DNA from: Himantopus leucocephalus
Taxonomy: Eukaryota; Chordata; Aves; Charadriiformes; Recurvirostridae
Assembly: GCA_003993805.1 (NCBI GenBank)
Contig: RSEF01000004.1
Span: forward strand, 15,618,167-15,682,166
DNA length: 64,000 nucleotides
Direction of reading: 5' to 3'
Of this stretch, positions 56,125 to 64,000 are shown piece after piece (the stretch's first letter is position 1; each line of letters begins with the position of its first letter). Under the pieces are notes generated by a model. That model was not told where the DNA came from, made no database searches, and was given only the letters and a program-made list of their open reading frames with translations. The position numbers were made by a program, and so were the translations under genes.

Positions 56125-56275
56125 ATCAAGGAAACAAAAGACCTGGCTTTGACTTCTCGATCTTGCGTGATCACAGGTATGCTGCTGTGTTTCTCTTTCC
56201 TTGCCTGTAGAACGGGTGACGATGCTGCTAATCTATCCTAACTCCACGTTAAGAGGCTCAATCCATAAAGCTGAT
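56125..56275 (+). repeat. Probable MIR-like relic
   Basis: agacctggctttgactt, then cttgcgtgatcacagg, tttccttgcctgtagaa, cgggtgacgatgctgctaat and taagaggctcaat follow the forward MIR-type order (agacctggcttcaaatcc ... tttcctcatctgtaaaat ... gataataatagtacctacc ... gaggattaaat). Diverged; judged by eye. Confidence 0.45.
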
Positions 56276-57682
56276 TTAAACCGCAACTGCAATATGGGCA
56301 CAGTATTAATACCATTTCACATACTTCAGATTTTCCAGAAATGAACAAGAACTAAAACTCGGTTTCTTTTAAACTCTGCATTCTCTTCATAACGGTTCAA
56401 CATTTAAGCATAGGAACACGCTATGGACCAGGCCTCACTGCTCTGTGACTGCACACTGCTGTACGCCCCAGCATGTACCCACTCATGCACGTTATCACTT
56501 GAAAAGCGAGGAAACCCCAAGCTTTAATGTGTGCAACAGTACTCAGCTTGCCAGTACTACTCGAGGGCACTTGAACAGAGCCGGCTCACGGGCTCGAGCA
56601 TCAGTGTCTGGACCAAGACAAGGCACATCCTGTGGCTGCCCAAATTTACCTACAGGCACCACGGAAAGTGAGAGACTGGTCTACAAGCCATTGCTGGCAA
56701 AAAAGTGTTTGGCCAAACATCCAGGAATACTGGAGCCATTTGTAGAACCTGGGTCAGGTTCTGAAATATCCATAAACCACAACAAAATCTATCTAACAGT
56801 GTAGTTGCTGTGAATAACCTGACAGCAGTGGAGATTTGACAGGTGTTTGTGGTCTTATGCCAGTTCGAATGTAGGAACAACCGGGCACAGGATCCTCTGA
56901 CAACACCGCAGCCTCAGCACTGCAAGTTTGGCGGCTAAAGGACTTCAGCCAAGCAGAATAACCAGATTAAAGAACTCGAAAAGAGCATTGCCATGAAAGG
57001 GGCTATGTAGCAGGACTGCAGGAATCACATCTCTATGACAGTATCTGGAGCAACTCCTTAGTTCCCTTCATCTCAGCCTGTCACAGAGCAAAACAACGCA
57101 CTCGGCTTTTATCCAGCTATGCGTAACTCCATGCTCACCGAGGGCTGAGCCTGAACACAAGCCCAAACTCCTGGGCTGAGTCAGCCCCCATTCTGGGAGG
57201 GACAGAAAGATGCTTCTGAAGAGGTCACCTTCACAAGTCGCCTGCCACGTCGGTGAAGGCAGGTGTCCCTGCTCCACATACACACCTCCGGTCACTGAGG
57301 GGAAGCTCTGAATGCAGAAGCAGGGAAAAAAAGAAAGGCTCTGATCCCAAAAAAGCGAACACACAGAACAGCCCCAAACTGGCCTGCTCTGCATAGGTGA
57401 GTGCCAGAGGGGAGGGAGCTTTGTTTCCAGTGGATTTTCATAAGTGAGAAAGGTTAATGCGAACATGCATGGCAAGGTCATGGCAGTAACCCTGCTCCTT
57501 CATTACACCCCAAATACTTCACTTTGAATTTTGGTGCCATTAGCTGTTGGGCCTTAAAAAAGAATGAAAAAAAGCCAGAGGACAGTGAGAAAGTCTGAAA
57601 GAAAACATTGTTCTTCAAGCCCAGATCCAAAGCTCGGTAAAGTCGGTGGGAAATTTTCCATTTCCCACTGTTGCTTCTGTGC

Positions 57683-58282
57683 TCACCTTGTAGTGAGTGT
57701 CCAGAGTGTCCCTTCAGATATCACCAGCAATTCAACCCTTGGCCAGTCCCGGGACTGGTGAAAGAAGACAGGCCAGTTAGAGCCACGTTTCCCCTCAGCC
57801 AGGCAAGAGCTGGCAATTCCGAGAACTGAGCGTAGCCTTGGACTGGAAATGTCTCTGAGCAGGGACCAAACAGAGCTAATAGCTTTGACAAATCTAATCT
57901 TTCTTCCATACAAGAAAGACCAAACAGACTTTGGGCCAGGCCCACCCTCGAGTTGGCGGCCTTTGCTTTTCATTCCCCAGCCCTCTGCTGAGTGATTTAA
58001 GCACCAGGCTCTTGGCTTCTCTAGATGCTCCATTTTGCATAAATAACTACAAACTTGCAGGGCTTGGTGTCTGATATGTTTGTAGGCTGGAGTGAGATTC
58101 TGGAAATCTATAAGATTTTTGGAGGAAGAACCCCCCCCCATTTTCTGTCCTGTTTCATTCATGAGTACTAAGTACTCATGTACAGAAAGATCTGCTAGAA
58201 TTGCTACCTGATGCACTCCATAGATGTATGGCCAGTGTAGATGAAGTATTTTTGAGGGGAGATCGGTCGGAAACCCTCTCAT
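57683..58282 (-). other. Unexplained 199-codon open frame
   Basis: This is the longest gap-free open frame in the window apart from short intron extensions of exons. It starts MRGFPTDLPSKILHLHW and ends TLWTLTTR. I recognise no domain, signal peptide or repeat family. The strand matches TRPC5, but no splice context is clear. It may be chance: a 600-base frame is not rare in 64 kb of this composition when both strands are counted. Confidence 0.15.
58160..58180. other. Perfect 10-bp palindrome with 1-base centre
   Basis: catgagtact (58160-58169), one A, then agtactcatg (58171-58180). No transposon-like flanks are seen. Confidence 0.9.
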
Positions 58283-58635
58283 GAAGAGCTAGAAGACTTT
58301 TTAACACCTCTTCCTCTCATGCATTGCAGCATCCTGCACAGATTACTTTCAGCCAAGCCACTCTTCAACTTCTTTCTTTTCCCAAACTATTTCAGTCGGC
58401 CAGGGGTTCATGGGGCTTCTGTGGACAGCAATGGGTTTATTTTTGGGAGGGGTGTCTACCCTCCCTGATTACATTTTGTGCCAATAGCTAATGTGATGGC
58501 TTGTTGACTGCTGATATTCATACCCATGTCTTTGACAGGCAAGGCGCCCACTCACCAGCTGCTCAGCCTGTTTGATTAGGTTACAGACAGGGTGCAGGGA
58601 AAACTGCAGGAGAGAAAGTGGAAGTGAAGCCATTT

Positions 58636-58660
58636 TGTGTGTGCGCGCAGGCGCGCGTGC
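58636..58660. repeat. Alternating TG/CG tract
   Basis: Two blocks of alternating purine-pyrimidine sequence (tgtgtgtgcgcgca at 58636-58649, gcgcgcgtgc at 58651-58660) separated by one G. Confidence 0.9.
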
Positions 58661-60164
58661 TCGCAGGACCATAACATATCGCCCCTCGTCACCAACTCTT
58701 CATGTGATCTTACGTGCATGTGTGCACACCAGCATCAGCCCCCGTATACGGTGGAGAAGTAAGGGGAGCTGGAAAGATATCATTTCAAACTTGGCTTGAT
58801 TTCAAGATCAATAGAAACCCACAGACAAATGTCAGAACATTTGCCCTAACACTCCATAAACACAGAGATCCAGGCTTAAACAAAGATGTGCATTTTAAGA
58901 CATACACTTGTTTTAGACCTTGAATCTGAGAAGCCTGAAACCCTTTTCCCAGCTACGGAGCCCACCCCTGGTCTGGGTTCAGCTTGTGCCCCTCTTATCT
59001 ATGGCACAGATGGAGGACTCAGTGTCCATCAGGAACAGTGACGTGGCCATGTTGCATCCCCCTGACAGCGGGAGCTGGCAATGGGGTGTCAGCCAGGACC
59101 TCATGGGGGCTGCTCTCCCTGCCGAGGAACCAGGAGGCTGGTGGAGAACAGGGCTGCTGGCTGGGCAACCCCTGCGGAGCCACTGGGCTCAGTCAGCTCC
59201 AGATGTGGCCCTCACGGACTTTCCCAAGAGGGAGGTGAGTCTTTGTTTTCTTTCTGAAGAAACAGGGAATTGCAGGAAAAGCAAACTTCGGAAGACTTTT
59301 AGGATTCTTCAGAGACTCAGTCTGCTCTTCCCAAATGAGGATCCCCCGATGGTGTTACACAAGAAAGATAGATGTGGGTGAAGGGTTTTCACTATAGCCT
59401 TAAATACGCTGCAGGGACTGCACACCTTTTGTTTGAACATACGCTGAGGTCTCCTGCCCTCTTCCTCTTCCCTAGATCAGGCTTTACTTCCTTTGCTAAT
59501 GTAACCTCTCCTCTACTGTTAAAAAAATCCCCCTGTTGCAGCAGATGCTTCTCTTTGAAATAGGTTTCCTAGCTGTACCTTGGGGACCCGTCTCACAACC
59601 CCTTGTCCATTTATTCAGTGACCACGTCCCTGCCTGTAACTTGACCTCCCAAGAGAAATCGGTGAAGCGTCAGTGACAACACGCTGACACCCTAGGAATC
59701 TTTATTCCTCACGTTCCCATTAGGAACAATTTTAGGGTATTAGAGCAATTTTATAAACCTGGAGGTGTTTCTACCTGGAAATTTTCAAATACCCCAATAC
59801 ACATACTACAGATATTTCCATTAACTGCAGCTCCAGACTAAGTAAGAGATCGGCACCTCCATTTCATAATGCAACACAAACAAGAACAAACAGGACACAA
59901 AGACTTAATGGGAGATTGGAATTATTTCATCTTCTTGTCCCAGCCAAAGCCCTGAGCCCCATATGGCTTCATCCTCTCGCACCGCTTTGCCAGTGAGGAT
60001 TCACACCATTGAAATTCTTGCAGCTTCCTGTGTTAATCCATTAATACCTGTGAGAGCAGGCTGAAATCTCTACTCTGGTTATCCTTCTGGAACCAAAATG
60101 CCCAATAAACACTATTCCATAAGCTCTGTTCTTCCCTCTTTATTTTACCGAGAAGAAAGAGAAT

Positions 60165-60480
60165 TGCTGTTTTAGCAAGCTATGTGTGTCGGTGCTGGGA
60201 GAACACAGGAATAGATTAGACCCATGGTCCTTCTATCCCAGGATGTTATCTCTAGTGATGGGCAGCAGTCTGTGTCCACTGCATTTATAGTGACTGTTCC
60301 CTTCTGCACTCTCCCTGCATCTGGCAATTCAGAGTGTGGAGAGCCAGAAGTTACATCCAGAGCATCGTGTTTCCTATCCACTCTCTGTTCATTCTGAACT
60401 CATCTCATCTTTTTCAACCTGCTTATGTTTTTGACCTCCGCAGCATCCTGTGGTAACAATCATTACAATTTAATTAGCAG
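60165..60480 (+). repeat. Ancient amniote CR1-like LINE 3' fragment
   Basis: The stretch reads gggagaacacaggaat, agacccatggtccttctat, gatgggcagcagtctg, then tttgacctccgcagcatcct and aatttaattagcag in order. This matches, from memory, the widespread amniote repeat with the line 'cagacccatggtccatcta ... atcctgtctc ... ggccagcagcag ... cctccacaacatcctgtggc ... ggttaattatgc'. It is diverged with small gaps. Family name and exact ends need a repeat library. Confidence 0.55.
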
Positions 60481-60956
60481 ACATGATAGGAAACATATCT
60501 GGCTTTATTCGGGCGCTTAAGTCAGTCTTTCCCAAACAGTGAATCAGATTCCTCTCTAAGGATGCAAAAGGGATGCAGGTGATGTGAGAGGGGCCAGGAA
60601 ATTGCTTCATTTCTCGCTGGAACATGTTCACTGCACATGAAGAGGGAGAGAGACTGAGTGAAGGGAGAAGGGAACAAGGACAAAGTAGCTTCCTGGCTTG
60701 GATCCAGAGACTGAGCTGAGAATAAATAATAATACGTGTTTAATGATCTAACAGAAACACCCATAATTCCTATTAGCAAAAATTATCCTGCCGCCTAAAT
60801 CAAGTCTCCTATCATGGCCACTGTGACCAACACTATATTAAACCTGATGTACTCTAAAGAAAATAAAAAATGGAGAAGTAAGGACTGAGGTCTACCTGCT
60901 ACTCGTACACATAGAGAAATATACCTGGTCTCTCCAGTTCCTCCCTTTCACAGCCA

Positions 60957-61184
60957 TCATCTAGGGAGAAAATTAGAAGGGCCAAAGCCCAACTAGAACT
61001 TAACCTGGCATCTGATGTTAAGGACAATAACAGAAGTTTCTATAAATACATTAGCAATACAAGGAGGACTAAGGATAATCTCCATCCTTTAGTAGATAGG
61101 AGCGGAAACATAGTGACAAAGGATGAGGAAAAGGTTGATGCACTTAATGCCACCTTTGCCTCAGTCTGTAATAGTAAGACCAGT
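60957..61184 (+). mobile_element. CR1 LINE fragment (ORF2 portion), cut by an assembly gap
   Basis: A plus-strand frame from about 60957 to the gap encodes SSREKIRRAKAQLELNLASD, then KDNNRSFYKYISNTRRTKDN, then DEEKVDALNATFASV. This is the typical segment between the endonuclease and reverse-transcriptase domains of CR1 (chicken repeat 1) LINE ORF2, where KDNKK.F..Y, R.T..N and A..LN..FASVF are standard. About 76 codons are open without a stop, so the copy is fairly young or well preserved. The reverse-transcriptase core and the 3' end would lie in the 100-N gap or are missing. CR1 is the dominant LINE in birds and is also abundant in crocodilians and turtles. Confidence 0.85.
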
Positions 61185-61284
61185 NNNNNNNNNNNNNNNN
61201 NNNNNNNNNNNNNNNNNNNNNNNNNNNNNNNNNNNNNNNNNNNNNNNNNNNNNNNNNNNNNNNNNNNNNNNNNNNNNNNNNNNN
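61185..61284. other. Assembly gap, 100 N
   Basis: Exactly 100 N, the usual placeholder for a gap of unknown size. It begins inside the CR1 fragment and ends at a C-rich, GC-rich stretch, so a repeat and high GC probably both caused the break. Confidence 0.98.
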
Positions 61285-61670
61285 CCCCCACACCTTCACA
61301 CCCCCACACCCCCCCACGCTCCCTCTCACCCCTCCAGGCCTGGCCTGGGCGGCCACTGGCCACCGCCAGGCTGGGCCTGCAGCGGGGAGCCGGGGGCTGC
61401 TCCATCCTCCCTGCCTCCATCCCGGCCGCTCCTGGGGTGGTGGGAGGCGTTNGGGGCTGCTCCATCTTCCCTGCCTCCATCCCGGCCGCTCCTGGGGTGG
61501 TGGGAGGCGTTGGAGGGGCAGGGAGGCATGGCCTGGCCCCTCGGGCACCCCGGCCTGAGCCCTGCTGGCACCGGACAAACCTGCCTGGGCCACACCCAGC
61601 CGAATTCTCCGCCAGTGCCCCATGGAGTGACACCCGGCTCAGTGACCGGCACTCCACTTGAACTTTCCAA
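61285..61670. other. GC-rich patch, unidentified
   Basis: About 390 bases of strongly GC-rich sequence with a C-rich edge next to the gap. It could be the GC-rich 5' end of a transposable element, a small CpG-rich regulatory region, or part of the repeat lost in the gap. Open frames here are long on several strands only because GC-rich sequence lacks stops. Confidence 0.5.
61393..61511. repeat. 60-bp tandem duplication around a single N
   Basis: Two copies with a period of exactly 60 bases (about 61393-61451 and 61453-61511) differ at one base (C at 61407, T at 61467) and are joined by one N at 61452. The unit is GC-rich (key string ctgcctccatcccggccgct). A real tandem repeat is possible. 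A faulty contig join that repeated the overlapping end is at least as likely. Confidence 0.9.
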
Positions 61671-63599
61671 CCATCATCTCAGGGCTCTGAGTTCACATCT
61701 CCTCTTTGCTTCCCAGACACTTTGACACGTGGGTGCCTAAATCTATCAGGTAACTGAGAAAAAACTCGTAACTCGCTCACTGACAGACTGAATCCACTGA
61801 AATCCACTGTTTACCTTTTCCCTGGCCAGGAAAGCTTCCCTCTGGTCAGCAGGAGGGCCATTTTCTGCCTTTCCCTCCTTCCCTTTCCCGCTGACTCCCC
61901 CAGGCATCACTGGCCGTACCGGGGTTCACTTCCCGCCGTTCCGCACTTTCAAGCTGAGCATAGTGTTTTATTTACTCCAGGAGAGAGGGGCTCCAGCAGA
62001 GGCATTCGCACCGTGCCTGCCTTCACCGGCGCGCTGTGACGCTGCCCACGGCCAGACTGGTTACGGGGAAGATCGCACCGTCCTGGCAGCACCCATGTGG
62101 GGCCACCTTGAGTTTCTCACCCTGCTCCCCCATGCAGTCCCTGTGGTCCTGCCATGGGCACAAAATCCCGGCATTAAATTATTTTTCCTTCGTAAGCACC
62201 ATAATCGCTACAATGAGCCTTTCTTACCACTTTACGCTTGAAACCAAGACTTGACGCTCACGAGGAGTTTGTAATTGGCCTTATAGACATGTCAAACCTG
62301 TGTCCTGCCCTCTTTAATGATCAAAACCATTGTCATGCTCCCCTAAATTTTTCTGCGATATTATTAAAAGATGAATAATACATACTAACACTCCAAATTG
62401 GCTGCACTTCGCTAGCACTTTTCATAAGAAAGCACTTCACTGGCTACAGTCTGTACACAGGGACCACTTTACCTGTCACAGAGATGTACCCACCTATAGG
62501 GTGAAATGCAGCAACGGCTTTAATGGGGCACGTTGAAGTGTGCCGGCAGCCACACTAGGAATGCACAAGCTAAATCGGTCAGAGCATCAGGAGGAACACT
62601 TCTTCCCCTGCAAAACAGTACTAGAGTCGACTCAATATTTCATCACTGCAAATGTTTAGAAGCCCTCCGTGTCCTCCGAGGTACTTGAGTAGCGCCGAGT
62701 AAATGATTCAGAGCAAATCATTTATTCAAAACTTCTGCCCGCATTTTGTGTCAGTCCAAGAACACAAAATGGTCTTCTTCCAGCTCAGATTCAGTCAACC
62801 CATACTTAAGAGTTTGTCTGGGTTTTCAGTCCAAGGACAGGGACACGTGACGCGTTGCTGCAGGGGTTTCACTGTACCGTATAGACGTGTATGTGCTGAG
62901 TGGGTGCAGTTGGCTTTGTAAGTAACACCCGTTTGTCCCTGTTCCAGTGGGATGAACTGAATTTACTGCCAGGGAATGGCCTTGAGCCCAAGGACAGAGT
63001 GCCTTTAGCGGCCAAGTTTAGGTTCAGATTATGGACAGAAAATAGTTTTAGCGAGAAAAAAAAAAATTGCAGCCACAAAGCAAGTCATTGTATAGTGACA
63101 ACATAGGTCAGGGCTTCTCTAGCAATCCCTTCTGACTGGTTTAATTAATTTCCTTTTGTATATTCTCTATAGGATTTTTATTCTCCTGCATTTTACCGCA
63201 GGTCCTGGCCCTGGGTTCTGCCCAGCCAGGGCCTCTTACAAGGTGACCACGGTCTGGAAGAGCAAAGAGTTGATTTTTTGCACATATGAAAAGGGTGCAA
63301 TGCCACGCCGGGGGACAATCGGAAAAGCTGTTGAAGCTCTGCGTGCTGGAGCCGCGCGTGGCCGATGCCGGTGGCACGGCTGCCCTGGGAGCAGGGAAAC
63401 GGGGCAAGGCTGGAGCTAGTGCTGCCTCTGTCCCCTGGCTGTCACAGGGTGCTGGGCGGAGGGGAGCTTCACTCAAAAAGCAACGCAAAACACCCCCAAA
63501 AATCCCATAAATGCGGGTGATTAAAAAGCAGTGTCATTGTTGAAGAGCAATACTAACCCAAACTCCATTAAAGAAGTATATATATGTACATCCCATTTG

Positions 63600-63725
63600 G
63601 GAAGCCATTCCTCTGGAGTCAGCTGAACTAAGTTAAAGCCTAAAGGACCAGATTTCCATTTACACCAAGCTCTGGCAGTGTGCGGTGGTACCAGCGTCCA
63701 TCAGAATCAGGCCCAGCAGTGCACT
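63600..63725 (+). repeat. Possible old LINE-type relic
   Basis: ggaagccattcctctggagt, then accagatttccatttacacc and agaatcaggcccag recall the 'ggagt ... gatttacaccagc ... aatctggccc' pattern of an old amniote repeat. Weak and by memory only. Confidence 0.2.
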
Positions 63726-64000
63726 GACAACCAATTTTGTCTCACAAAAGCTGTCTGGTGCCAGTAATCTTGAGAAGAAAAACAAGTAAAACGGGCAAGA
63801 TTGTTTATTTCCCATTTCTCTACCGTAAAGTGAAGCAGGACACTAGCCGAGCCCTAAAAACAGAGAGGGGAGCAATTATTCTTAGAAATAAAGCCTCTGG
63901 AAAATGCCTTTTATCTCACTGGAAAAAATGTGTATTCCTTCATCACGTAGGAAGAGAGATTTTGCATATTTTAATTAGATCAGTTGAAAAGTTGGGAAAA

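Larger units (their letters stand above)
35377..64000 (-). other. TRPC5: TRPC5 5'-UTR intron or upstream flank (at least 28,624 bp in window)
   Basis: An acceptor precedes the start-codon exon, so at least one non-coding exon lies further right; I cannot place it, nor the promoter. Within this stretch I see two 100-N gaps, a CR1 fragment, several MIR-like or old LINE relics, microsatellites and GC-rich patches near 61.3-61.6, 62.0-62.1 and 63.3-63.45 kb. The remaining long stretches (35.4-41.3, 41.4-43.9, 45.4-48.6, 49.5-53.2, 54.3-56.1, 56.3-57.7, 61.7-63.6 kb) show no gene I can support. Confidence 0.7.

Noticed and set aside
56445..56804. 119-codon plus-strand frame
   Set aside because: Composition is ordinary intron sequence; no motif recognised.
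61040..61725. Long open frames of 114-205 codons on both strands across the CR1 fragment, gap and GC-rich patch
   Set aside because: They cross 100 N or the single N and depend on GC-rich sequence without stops; only the CR1 part before the gap has protein support.

Overview
The window looks like nuclear DNA of a land vertebrate, most likely a bird. A crocodilian or turtle is possible. Three lines support this: coding sequence is sparse and split by 15-30 kb introns with GT-AG borders; a fragment encodes CR1 LINE reverse-transcriptase-type protein (60957-61184); and there are several eroded MIR/CORE-SINE-like and old LINE relics. I see no bacterial operon, CRISPR array, provirus, tRNA or rRNA.

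The only gene I can name is TRPC5, a receptor-operated, calcium-permeable cation channel, on the minus strand. Three consecutive coding exons are present. The start-codon exon is at 35376-34978 (residues 1-126, N-terminal ankyrin repeats). The next is at 18528-18007 (residues 127-300, last ankyrin repeat, His/Cys zinc cluster and linker helices). The third is at 2216-1880 (residues 301-412 plus the first base of codon 413, covering the pre-S1 elbow and S1). Phases join exactly and the open frame runs through all three. The rest of the channel (S2-S6, pore, TRP box, C-terminus) lies beyond the left edge. The first untranslated exon and promoter must lie to the right of 35377 and are not recognisable here.

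Layout: 1-1879 is a partial intron; 2217-18006 and 18529-34977 are complete introns; 35377-64000 is the 5'-UTR-side intron or upstream flank. The 2.2-18.0 kb intron holds two stretches that read like decayed protein-coding sequence I cannot name: minus strand 12300-11021 and plus strand about 16653-17510. Both carry stops or frame changes, so they are candidate pseudogenes. The right third holds the CR1 fragment, which runs into a 100-base assembly gap, a GC-rich patch with a suspicious 60-bp tandem copy around a single N, and an old LINE 3' fragment.

I found no convincing new biological system. The observations most worth checking are a 65-codon upstream ORF that overlaps the TRPC5 start out of frame, the two unidentified coding relics, and the assembly faults.
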